From assembly GCA_003222935.1 (NCBI GenBank), contig QHXL01000452.1, positions 1 to 6,789 of the forward strand: a stretch of DNA of 6,789 nucleotides, in the 5' to 3' direction. The notes beneath the pieces are model-generated. The model saw only the letters and a list, made by a program, of their open reading frames with translations. It was not told the origin of the DNA and searched no databases. A program made the translations under genes and the position numbers. This document shows, piece by piece, positions 1-6,178 of this stretch. The DNA comes from Acidobacteriota bacterium (GTDB lineage Bacteria; Acidobacteriota; Blastocatellia; Pyrinomonadales; Pyrinomonadaceae). Each line of letters starts with the position of its first letter. The first letter of the stretch is position 1.

Positions 1-1
1 G

Positions 2-163
2 AAAGTTAGTCCAACCGAATTAAAGAAACTCCTCGAGCCTTACTCAAGCGAGGAAATGAAGAGCCATCCAGTCAGCAGTCAGGTCAACTTTGCCGACGCT
101 GAGGGCAGGGAACTCATTGAACGAGTTGATGTTGAAGTGGGAACTACGCCGAGCTTGTTCTGA
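2..163 (+). CDS. SOS response-associated peptidase (SRAP, YedK/HMCES family), C-terminal fragment
   Basis: Only the last 53 residues are present; the gene begins upstream of the window. SRAP proteins form a covalent thiazolidine crosslink with abasic sites in single-stranded DNA, shielding them during replication. The fragment reads through LKKLLEPYSSEEMKSHPVSS and then QVNFADAEGRELIE, which fits the family's C-terminal pattern of a leucine-rich helix, a Pro-Tyr, a 'hPVSxxVN' strand and an acidic Ile-Glu end. The catalytic Cys2 and the active-site Glu and His lie in the missing part, so activity cannot be judged. The tail VDVEVGTTPSLF extends slightly past the usual end. The reading frame is open from base 2 to TGA at 161-163. 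The call rests on a short motif only. No terminator with a T-tract is visible after the stop. Confidence 0.72.
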   Translation, partial: KVSPTELKKLLEPYSSEEMKSHPVSSQVNFADAEGRELIERVDVEVGTTPSLF

Positions 164-228
164 ACGTCATCCAACCCTTTTTGCTTCCTGAGATCTGGAG
201 ACTCGGGTACGTGCCGTTGTTGATCCGT

Positions 229-267
229 AATCTTCAATCTGAAATCTGCAATCTCCAATCTTCAATC
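229..267. repeat. Degenerate heptamer tandem array, AATCTNN x5.5
   Basis: Five complete 7-nt units and a partial sixth run without interruption: aatcttc, aatctga, aatctgc, aatctcc, aatcttc, aatc. The first five bases are invariant in every full unit, while the last two vary (TC, GA, GC, CC, TC). The array is non-coding, lies between the SRAP stop and the promoter of the OmpH-like gene, and ends 29 nt before the -35 hexamer. Its form resembles the short tandemly repeated (STRR) heptamers known in cyanobacteria, but the unit sequence is different. Function is unknown. Confidence 0.85.
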
Positions 268-296
268 ACCAGGCTTATCTCGACCGTACAATTTAG

Positions 297-326
297 TTGA
301 CTCAAGTCTCACTATTTCTGTCTAAT
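297..326 (+). promoter_or_regulatory. Predicted sigma70-type promoter for the OmpH-glycosyltransferase unit
   Basis: A -35 hexamer TTGACT (297-302) and a -10 hexamer TCTAAT (321-326) are separated by 18 nt; each matches the consensus at five of six positions. Transcription would start near 333, giving a leader of about 40 nt before the ATG at 375. The TTG of the -35 box can also be read as an upstream in-frame start codon, but the promoter reading explains it better. This is a prediction from sequence alone. Confidence 0.55.
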
Positions 327-374
327 TCGCCATCCCCGTTTTCACGAACCACCACTCCCGAGGAGCTTCGAATA

Positions 375-989
375 ATGAAAGTATTTCGCGTGGTCCTAAC
401 GATTGTTCTTTTTTACGTGTTCATGGTGTCTATTCATGCTCAAGTCAGATCAGCTGTTAATCCGGGATCTGTTCCGGCAACTACGGCCCCGGCGGCAGCT
501 AATCTTTTCGCCGTCATCGACTCCGGCGCATTTAGCGATGACAAGACAGGCATCGCCCGGGTTATAGCCGCAATGAACGGGGTAGATCAGAAGGTTGAGC
601 CGCTCCGAAAAGAAATAAGCAACATGCAGAATCAGCTGAATGCCCTGCAAGCGGACGTTCAAAAGAAGCAAGCTACTGATCCGCAGGGTGCAGCTCGAGC
701 GGCAGACCAGGCGAAGAGTCTCGAACTCCAAATCAAACGGAAGACCGAAGACGGACAGACTCAGTTTCAGCGAGAACTCACCGCCGCACTTGATCCCTTG
801 CAGGCCGACATTACAAATGCCCTAAATGCATTTGCGCAGTCGCGCGGAATACTGATGATTATCGACTCGAATCGAGTCCCGGTAATCTACGTTCACGCAA
901 CTATCGATGTAACGAAGGATTTCATAGCCGAGTACAATCGCACACACCCGGTAGCCGGGGCACCTGCTGCTGCTCCCGTAAAACCGTAG
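375..989 (+). CDS. OmpH/Skp-family periplasmic chaperone
   Basis: Skp/OmpH proteins are trimeric periplasmic holdases that keep unfolded outer-membrane proteins soluble on the way to the BAM complex. The 204-residue product has a signal peptide (residues 1-22, hydrophobic core VVLTIVLFYVFMV, cleavage likely at IHA|Q). The characteristic first strand NLFAVIDSGAF is near 43-53, followed by a long charged coiled coil (about 68-138, with EPLRKEISNMQNQLNALQADV) and the closing domain (about 155-190, ILMIIDSNRVPVIYV). That domain resembles the 'lvld...vlY' end of the family. An Ala/Pro-rich tail (193-204) is extra. ATG 375 is chosen because AGGAG at 361-365 sits 9 nt upstream and the signal peptide begins there; the in-frame TTG at 297 would add 26 non-signal residues. 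The gene does not sit beside bamA or lpxD as skp often does. It is probably co-transcribed with the glycosyltransferase 14 nt downstream. The fold call is fairly secure; the client proteins are unknown. Confidence 0.82.
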   Translation: MKVFRVVLTIVLFYVFMVSIHAQVRSAVNPGSVPATTAPAAANLFAVIDSGAFSDDKTGIARVIAAMNGVDQKVEPLRKEISNMQNQLNALQADVQKKQATDPQGAARAADQAKSLELQIKRKTEDGQTQFQRELTAALDPLQADITNALNAFAQSRGILMIIDSNRVPVIYVHATIDVTKDFIAEYNRTHPVAGAPAAAPVKP

Positions 990-1003
990 GTGGGAGAAAC
1001 TGA

Positions 1004-2134
1004 ATGCTCAAGCGAGTCCTTCTCCTTTCCGCCTCTGCCGGCGCCGGACACCTGCGCGCGGCTCAAGCTCTCGAAACGGCGTTTAATGAATCAGGTAACT
1101 TGAGTGAAGTCCGAAACCTCGACGTACTCAACTACACAAACAAAGTCTTTCGGCACCTCTACTCGAAAGCTTATATCGATCTGGTTAACAAAATGCCCGA
1201 AGTGCCGGGTTGGATGTACGACAAACTCGACACACCATGGAAACATCAGCGTCGACGACTCGCCCTCGACAAACTCAACACGCGACCGTTAGTCAAACTA
1301 CTTCGCGAGTATGAACCGGACCTGATCGTCTGTACTCACTTCCTTCCGGCTGAGATCGTCGCGTGGTTGCGGGCCAAAGAACGGCTGAAGAGTCGTCAGG
1401 CAATCATCGTCACTGATTTCGATGTACATGCAATGTGGTTAGTGCATCACTACGAGCATTACTTTGTAGCGATTGATGAGGCACGTGCCTACCTGGAGGC
1501 TTTGAACATTCCGTCTGAAAAGATCACGGTTAGCGGAATTCCCATCGATCCCGTCTTCGCTAAAAAGAAGGACAAAGCGGAGATGCGCCTGAAACACGGG
1601 CTTGAGAATGATCGCGCTACCATTCTCCTGTCGGCTGGAGGCTTTGGGGTCGGTTCTGTTGAATCACTTATCTCCGCGTTAATGCCACTGCAACATCGGG
1701 CCCAGGTCGTCGCTATATGTGGACGTAACGCCGAGCTAAAAACTCGCCTTGCGCGTGTTGCGGCGCGCGCTAACAAACAGGCAAACGTTTTAGTAAAGCC
1801 GGTGGGTTATACACAGGAGATGGATGAGTACATGACTGCGGCGGATATTGTTCTGGGTAAACCTGGAGGACTGACGACGTCGGAAGGGTTAACGAAAGGA
1901 CTCGTGTTCGCAATCGTGAATCCGATTCCGGGCCAGGAAGAGAGAAACTCGGATCATCTGCTCGAGGCAGGAGTGGCAATCCGTTGTAACAATATGCCTA
2001 CGATTGCTTACAAGTTAGACCGGCTATTGGGCGATGAAGCGCGGTTCGCAAAAATGCAAAGTGCGTCAAAACGAATGGCTAGGCCTAACGCTGCGCGAGA
2101 GATTGTCAGTCGATTGATCGAAATTGCGGGCTGA
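1004..2134 (+). CDS. MGDG synthase/UgtP-type glycosyltransferase (GT28) for membrane glycolipid
   Basis: Enzymes of this family transfer a hexose from a nucleotide sugar to diacylglycerol at the cytoplasmic face of the membrane, giving mono- or poly-glycosyldiacylglycerol. The 376-residue protein has the usual two-domain layout. The N-terminal MGDG_synth domain (about 14-180) carries SASAGAGHLRAAQAL (9-23) and TDFDVHAMW (137-145). The C-terminal GT28 domain (about 200-370) carries SGIPIDPVF (177-185), the nucleotide-binding LSAGGFG (209-215), CGRN (239-242), KPGGLTTSEGL (286-296) and NPIPGQEERN (306-315). These are the hallmarks of the MGDG/UgtP branch, not of MurG. No signal peptide or clear membrane helix is seen, as expected for a peripheral enzyme. 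ATG 1004 has GGAG at 993-996, and its Shine-Dalgarno region follows directly on the stop of the preceding gene, so translation may be coupled. The sugar donor (UDP-Glc, UDP-Gal or UDP-GlcA) and processivity cannot be told from sequence. Confidence 0.87.
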   Translation: MLKRVLLLSASAGAGHLRAAQALETAFNESGNLSEVRNLDVLNYTNKVFRHLYSKAYIDLVNKMPEVPGWMYDKLDTPWKHQRRRLALDKLNTRPLVKLLREYEPDLIVCTHFLPAEIVAWLRAKERLKSRQAIIVTDFDVHAMWLVHHYEHYFVAIDEARAYLEALNIPSEKITVSGIPIDPVFAKKKDKAEMRLKHGLENDRATILLSAGGFGVGSVESLISALMPLQHRAQVVAICGRNAELKTRLARVAARANKQANVLVKPVGYTQEMDEYMTAADIVLGKPGGLTTSEGLTKGLVFAIVNPIPGQEERNSDHLLEAGVAIRCNNMPTIAYKLDRLLGDEARFAKMQSASKRMARPNAAREIVSRLIEIAG

Positions 2135-2206
2135 GTCTATTTTTGAGGATTCCAATCGCCTAAAAACTCACGGTCGTATTTCTGCCTGATAGTATCGTAC
2201 GAAAAC

Positions 2207-2803
2207 ATGATTGCCCGACGTCTTCATCGAATCATCGGTATTGTTCTGTTACTTCCATTTTTCGGCTGGGCCCTGACTGGTCTAATCTTCTTCGTCAAAC
2301 CAGGGTACGCCGGCGCTTATGAAATGCTCTCGCCGAAGACGTATCCGATTGAGAGGCAGTTGCAGATCACAGCCGAGCCAAGTTGGCAGGAGTTTCGTTA
2401 CGTTAGAACAATCCTGGGTGATCACCTTTTACTGCGTACGAACTCTGCCTGGATACAAGTCGATCCCGCCAACCACCAGCAGCGAACGCAGCCGACCGAA
2501 AATGAAGTTCGAACTCTATTGAAGGATGCGTTCTCATCCGATTCAGCGCGCTACGGTGAGATCGCCAGCGTAAACGGGAATGTTGCGACGACGAATACTG
2601 GAGTCGAAGTAACGCTCGATTGGAACAGGATGAGCTTGCAGCAGAAGGGAAGCGATACTGATCGAATCGACCTTCTGTATCGCATTCATTATCTGCAGTG
2701 GACGGGAGTGAAGAGTGTCGATCGAGTCGTTGGGCTCGTGGGGATTGGTCTCGTTCTTGTGTTAACTAGTCTTGGTGCTTGGATGGCGTTTAGAAGAGGC
2801 TAA
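2207..2803 (+). CDS. PepSY-associated membrane protein (PepSY_TM type)
   Basis: The 198-residue protein has two membrane helices (about 9-31 and 173-195) flanking a periplasmic region of about 140 residues. The opening RRLHRIIGIVLLLPFFGWALTG, with His7, and the motif YRIHYLQW with His161 just before the second helix match PepSY_TM proteins. There the helix-flanking histidines are often discussed as possible metal or haem ligands, which is not shown here. Relatives occur near TonB-dependent receptors and iron reductases. This protein is shorter than the four-helix versions and looks like the single-repeat form. No good Shine-Dalgarno precedes ATG 2207; a TAGTAT at 2190-2195 could be a -10 box giving a very short leader. 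The stop is followed 22 nt later by the SH3-domain gene, implying one transcript. Family membership is fairly sure; the substrate is unknown. Confidence 0.75.
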   Translation: MIARRLHRIIGIVLLLPFFGWALTGLIFFVKPGYAGAYEMLSPKTYPIERQLQITAEPSWQEFRYVRTILGDHLLLRTNSAWIQVDPANHQQRTQPTENEVRTLLKDAFSSDSARYGEIASVNGNVATTNTGVEVTLDWNRMSLQQKGSDTDRIDLLYRIHYLQWTGVKSVDRVVGLVGIGLVLVLTSLGAWMAFRRG

Positions 2804-2825
2804 GTGGACCGTGCGGAGAATTCTT

Positions 2826-3449
2826 ATGCGATCTCTCTCCAAATACAAATTGCCTTTGCTCGGCTTGATGATGGTATTAATCTCAACGCCAATTGTGAAC
2901 GCGCAGGTCGGAAAGTTATACCCGGTTGATGAAGCCGCTAAAGATCCTACGTTCTTTACGTTTCGTGCCCGGCTGCTGAAAGCAATTCAAAAGAAGGATG
3001 CTTCATTTCTACTCAGCATCGTTGATCCAAAGATTGCAAATAATTTCGGCGGTGACGACGGGCTGCTACAGTTCAAGCGTATATGGCATCCAGAGCGGCC
3101 AACAAGTCCCGTTTGGACCGAACTCTTAGCGGCGCTGGTCCTGGGTGGAAAGTTCGATAAGGACCAGAGTTTTGCTGCGCCTTATCTTTTTAATTCTTTT
3201 CCGGAAGCACTCGACGCCTTTGAACATAGCGCCATTATCGAGGATGGGGTTCGCGTAAGACGAGAGCCGAATACTCGTGGCACAGTTATTCGGAACTTGT
3301 CGTTTGACATCGTCAAGCTTGGAGGAGGCGAGAACAGGCGCAATCCTGGTGAGAAACGCGAATGGGTTCTGGTTGAGCTCGCTGATCGAGCGATCTTTGA
3401 GAAAAAGAATGGAAAGTGGACCATGACTGCGTTCATTGCAGGAGATTGA
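2826..3449 (+). CDS. Secreted protein with C-terminal SH3-like domain
   Basis: The 207-residue product begins with a signal peptide (1-26, hydrophobic LPLLGLMMVLIS, cleavage likely at VNA|Q). A helical region (about 38-135) contains FRARLLKAIQKKDASFLLSI and then NNFGGDDG followed by a Phe/Trp segment. This pattern also occurs in other bacterial SH3 proteins as an uncharacterised domain. A bacterial SH3-like domain follows (about 138-205): DGVRVRREPNTRGTVIRNL is the typical 'vRvRsgPs..s.vi..l' opening, followed by EWVLVEL and a closing GKWTMTAFI. Such domains commonly bind cell-wall or protein ligands. ATG 2826 is chosen because GGAG (2815-2818) lies 7 nt upstream and the signal peptide starts there; the longer frame from 2772 would overlap the previous gene. 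The stop is 3 nt from the next start. Location is probably periplasmic; no enzymatic motif is visible. Confidence 0.68.
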   Translation: MRSLSKYKLPLLGLMMVLISTPIVNAQVGKLYPVDEAAKDPTFFTFRARLLKAIQKKDASFLLSIVDPKIANNFGGDDGLLQFKRIWHPERPTSPVWTELLAALVLGGKFDKDQSFAAPYLFNSFPEALDAFEHSAIIEDGVRVRREPNTRGTVIRNLSFDIVKLGGGENRRNPGEKREWVLVELADRAIFEKKNGKWTMTAFIAGD

Positions 3450-3452
3450 CGA

Positions 3453-4346
3453 TTGAGCCAGCTACTACTCGACGAACCGCCAGAAGTTGTCGAAGTCGAG
3501 CCGATCCGTCTGTGTCCGACCTGTAAACACCCGGCTCCAGATAAATTTTGTTCAGCTTGCGGCGAACAAATTCTCATCCGGCCGGACTATTCGTTTCGCG
3601 GGTTTTTGTTTGAAACGATTAACGTCTTCACGAGTCTTGAATCAAATATTTTCCGCAGTTTTTCACTTCTAGTTAAGAAGCCTGGCCTGCTCTCTGTCGA
3701 ATATTTCAAGGGCAGACGGAAGCTCTACCTGAAACCCCTTCAGCTCTTTATCTTTTGTAACGTCATCTTCTTTGTGGTCCAGGCCTTCACCGGATTCAAC
3801 GCACTACGCACACCGCTTTGGGTTCATCTTAACCGCCTGCCACATAGCGCGTTGGCCCGTCAGATGGTTGTCGCTGCACTCACAAATTCAGGACTTACCT
3901 ACAAGCAATACGAGTTGCGTTTTAATGGGGCAATTGAGACACAAGCCAAGACACTCGTGTTTCTAATGATTCCAATGCTTGCCCTGGCGTTGAAACTAAT
4001 CTATCTGCGCAAGAAAGAGTATTTCGTAAAGCATCTTGTGTTCTCGACGCATTTCTACTCCTTCTATCTGCTGATGGTCGCGGGCGTTTATCTTCTCGTC
4101 CGATTGAGCATCAACATTTTCCGTGCCTCAAGTGAGTATTTTAACGACGTGGGTATGACGGCGATCGTCTTGTCGTGCTCCTTTGTCTATCTGATTCTCG
4201 GGGTGCGTCGCGCATATGAATCGTCATGGTTGATGTCAGCTGTTAGGAGCCTCGGTTTAATCGTTGTGGTGATGATTGCAATCCAACTGTTTCGGGCAAT
4301 CCTATTCTTTACAACGTTCTATACAGTTCGCTTCGGCGGAGAATAG
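3453..4346 (+). CDS. DUF3667-like zinc-ribbon multi-pass membrane protein
   Basis: The 297-residue protein has a cytoplasmic-type zinc ribbon at its N-terminus (CPTC at 21-24 and CSAC at 33-36). A conserved stretch follows (about 47-97): SFRGFLFETINVF, then KKPGLLSVEYFKGRRKLYLKPLQLF in two blocks. This fits the DUF3667 pattern 'rPG...reYi.GkR..Y..P..ll'. About five membrane helices come next (near 95-114, 167-185, 198-219, 233-250, 265-288). The function of this family is not established. The start is TTG 3453: AGGAG (3440-3444), inside the end of the preceding gene, is 8 nt upstream, and no ATG candidate keeps the zinc ribbon. The 3-nt spacing from the upstream stop suggests translational coupling. 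Topology places the metal site in the cytoplasm if the positive-inside rule holds (KGRRK before the first helix). Confidence 0.7.
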   Translation: MSQLLLDEPPEVVEVEPIRLCPTCKHPAPDKFCSACGEQILIRPDYSFRGFLFETINVFTSLESNIFRSFSLLVKKPGLLSVEYFKGRRKLYLKPLQLFIFCNVIFFVVQAFTGFNALRTPLWVHLNRLPHSALARQMVVAALTNSGLTYKQYELRFNGAIETQAKTLVFLMIPMLALALKLIYLRKKEYFVKHLVFSTHFYSFYLLMVAGVYLLVRLSINIFRASSEYFNDVGMTAIVLSCSFVYLILGVRRAYESSWLMSAVRSLGLIVVVMIAIQLFRAILFFTTFYTVRFGGE

Positions 4347-4410
4347 CCAAATGTCCGATATGCTTTAGAGTCCCTTGCAAAAACAATGGAATGGTTGAGA
4401 CTGCGGTTTT

Positions 4411-4416
4411 AAGGAG
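4411..4416 (+). promoter_or_regulatory. Strong ribosome binding site of the TPR gene
   Basis: AAGGAG lies 6 nt before ATG 4423 and fixes that start. The 76-nt gap upstream (4347-4422) shows no convincing -35/-10 pair or T-tract terminator, so whether this gene has its own promoter or is read through from the DUF3667-like gene is open. Confidence 0.7.
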
Positions 4417-4422
4417 AGTTGT

Positions 4423-6063
4423 ATGAAACTTCGATTCCTGCTGTATTTACTCCTCGTCCCGTCGACGATCCTTGCGCAACATAATCACCCAAAGACCGAA
4501 ACGCCGGCATCGCTGACCGCTGGATTGGGTGAGACAAATCATCCCGTCAGTACATCCAACCCGGAGGCGCAGAAGTTTTTTAATCAAGGACTGGCCTATC
4601 TTTACGGGTTCAACCATGAGGAAGCCGCACGTTCATTCAAGCAGGCAACGGTCCTGGATCCCGATCTCGCAATGGCTTATTGGGGAGTCGCTCTGGTGCT
4701 GGGTTCGAACTACAACATGCAAGCGGAAGGTCCCGCTTTGTTGGAAGCCTACGCAAACCTTCAGAAGGCAAGGGGGCTTTTGCCGAAAGCTTCCGAACCA
4801 GAGAGAGATTACATAGACGCATTATTAAAGCGATACTCAAGTGACCTACAGGCTGATCAGGCGAAACTGGCTCTTGAATACAAAACCGCTATGGGCCTTC
4901 TAATGGCGAAGTACCCGGACGACCTCGACGCCGCTACTCTCTATGCAGAAAGCATGATGAATTTGCGACCGTGGAAACTATGGACCAAGGACGGCAAACC
5001 TGCTGAAGGAACCGAAGAGATTGTTTCGGTCCTCGAAGGCGTTTTACGTCGGAATCCTAATCACACGGGCGCGAATCACTATTACATCCATGCAGTGGAA
5101 GCATCGAACAATGCTGAGCGTGCGTTGCCGAGCGCCGCTCGACTCGGAAAGCTAGCGCCGAAGGCCGGTCACCTGGTCCACATGCCATCGCACGTTTACA
5201 TTCGCACCGGCGACTACAACGAGGCAGCGCAGTCAAACGCGGATGCGATTGTGGCTGACCGCGAGTACATGAAAACCGGTCAACAAGGCATCTACACAAT
5301 GATGTACTACAACCACAACGTACACTTCCTTGCCGGCGCCAACGCAATGAAGGGTCGTTATGCAGATGCGATCAAGACAGCACGCGAACTTGAAGCCGGG
5401 GTAACTCCGCATCTGGTAGCGATGCCAATGTTGGAGATGTTTGTTCCCTACACGATAGTCACGCTGGTGCGCTTCCAGCGGTGGGAAGAGATGTTGAAGG
5501 AACCAAAGCCAGGGGCCAATTTGAAAATCAAAACCGCATACTGGCACTTTGGACGCGGCATGGCATACGCGGGAACGAAGCAAACGGCGAATGCAGAAAG
5601 TGAACTCAAAGAGTTGCAGGCTGTGATCAAGACTATTCCGGCCGACACTCCTCTCGGAAACAATGTCGCCATCGATGTTCTGGCCGTGGCGGAAAAGGCG
5701 TTGACGGGGAAGATTGCTTTTGCGAAGGGTGATCACAGAACGGCCTATGAGCTCCTGGCGAAAGCAGTCGAAGCGGAAGACATGGTGAACTACAATGAAC
5801 CACCTGACTGGGATCTTCCTGTGCGAGAGTTACTCGGCGCTGCACTCTTAATGAACGGGGACAACGTGGCGGCCGAGAACGTGTTTCGCGCTGAAATCGT
5901 GAAACATCAGCGAAACGGTCGCGCGCTGTTTGGGCTGGCGGAGAGTTTGAGGCGCCAGGGAAAGGCAACCTCAGCAGCGATGGTGCAACGGGAGTTTGAC
6001 CTGGCCTGGGAGACCGCTGACACGAAGCTTACCGTTGCCGGTTTGGCTGGTATAAGACAGTAA
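4423..6063 (+). CDS. Secreted tetratricopeptide-repeat protein with conserved-looking histidine motifs
   Basis: The 546-residue product has a signal peptide (1-18, LRFLLYLLLVPSTILA|Q). A first TPR-like pair at about 47-95 (EAQKFFNQGLAYLYGFNHEEAARSF is its core, then ATVLDPDLAMAYWGVAL) is the usual opening of a family of long secreted TPR proteins in Acidobacteriota and other environmental bacteria. More helical repeats follow to the end (for example 152-185, 200-230, 254-285, 302-325, 375-400, 428-455, 467-515). Histidines are concentrated in motifs: HNH (20-22), HYYIH (219-223), HLVHMPSH (250-257), YYNHNVHF (295-302) and YWHF (373-376). TPR scaffolds usually bind peptides, so such buried His/Tyr clusters could instead mark a ligand or metal site; this is inference. 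The start is fixed by AAGGAG 6 nt upstream. No catalytic domain is recognised. The protein is probably periplasmic; no lipobox cysteine is present. Confidence 0.75.
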   Translation: MKLRFLLYLLLVPSTILAQHNHPKTETPASLTAGLGETNHPVSTSNPEAQKFFNQGLAYLYGFNHEEAARSFKQATVLDPDLAMAYWGVALVLGSNYNMQAEGPALLEAYANLQKARGLLPKASEPERDYIDALLKRYSSDLQADQAKLALEYKTAMGLLMAKYPDDLDAATLYAESMMNLRPWKLWTKDGKPAEGTEEIVSVLEGVLRRNPNHTGANHYYIHAVEASNNAERALPSAARLGKLAPKAGHLVHMPSHVYIRTGDYNEAAQSNADAIVADREYMKTGQQGIYTMMYYNHNVHFLAGANAMKGRYADAIKTARELEAGVTPHLVAMPMLEMFVPYTIVTLVRFQRWEEMLKEPKPGANLKIKTAYWHFGRGMAYAGTKQTANAESELKELQAVIKTIPADTPLGNNVAIDVLAVAEKALTGKIAFAKGDHRTAYELLAKAVEAEDMVNYNEPPDWDLPVRELLGAALLMNGDNVAAENVFRAEIVKHQRNGRALFGLAESLRRQGKATSAAMVQREFDLAWETADTKLTVAGLAGIRQ

Positions 6064-6089
6064 AACCTCGGATAGCGCTAACTGAAGAG

Positions 6090-6173
6090 TGTCCGATAAA
6101 CTCCAGTTTGTCGATGGGATCGAAATGGGAATCTCTGGTGCCGAACGAACGACAAACTGAAGTTTATCGGACA
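6090..6173. repeat. 84-bp inverted-repeat element (24-bp arms, 36-nt loop)
   Basis: The left arm (6090-6113) starts TGTCCGATAAACT and the right arm (6150-6173) ends AGTTTATCGGACA. The arms match as inverted copies at 23 of 24 positions; the one difference is a C-A mismatch, which would be a G-U wobble in a minus-strand transcript. The right arm also has an internal palindrome-like core, AAACTGAAGTTT (6154-6165). The 36-nt spacer encodes nothing recognisable and contains a near-direct repeat (ATGGGATC and ATGGGAATC, 11 nt apart). The ends are TG...CA, as in many insertion sequences, but no target-site duplication is seen in the flanks. It could be a MITE, a REP-like dispersed palindrome, or a local terminator for the TPR gene (TTTT follows the right arm). 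Confidence 0.85.
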
Positions 6174-6178
6174 TTTTA

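Noticed and set aside
187..207. Hairpin CCTGAG / CTCGGG after the SRAP gene
   Set aside because: The stem is only 6 bp with a wobble and a 9-nt loop, with no T-tract on either strand; too weak to call a terminator.
297..374. N-terminal extension of the OmpH-like gene from TTG 297
   Set aside because: It has no Shine-Dalgarno, overlaps a promoter-like -35 and -10 pair, and would place 26 polar residues before an evident signal peptide.
1004..2134. MurG (peptidoglycan GT28) as the identity of the glycosyltransferase
   Set aside because: The SASAGAGHLRAA, TDFDVHAMW and PGQEERN motifs belong to the MGDG/UgtP branch, and no mur or fts genes are nearby.
2110..2144. TCGAT-TG-ATCGA palindrome followed by a T-run at the end of the glycosyltransferase gene
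   Set aside because: The 2-nt loop cannot form a stable hairpin and the T-run is separated from it by about 18 nt; not a credible terminator.
2772..2825. Longer start of the SH3-domain gene from 2772
   Set aside because: It overlaps the PepSY_TM gene in another frame and precedes a clear Shine-Dalgarno plus signal peptide at 2826.
4352..4360. TGTCCGATA before the TPR gene, identical to the first 9 bases of the inverted-repeat arm at 6090
   Set aside because: The match stops after 9 bases and has no inverted partner nearby; it may be a relic, but chance is not excluded.
5057..5736. Long open frames on the minus strand inside the TPR gene
   Set aside because: They lie antisense to a well-supported coding region, have rare-residue, Cys/Arg-rich translations and no recognisable domain; they are shadows.
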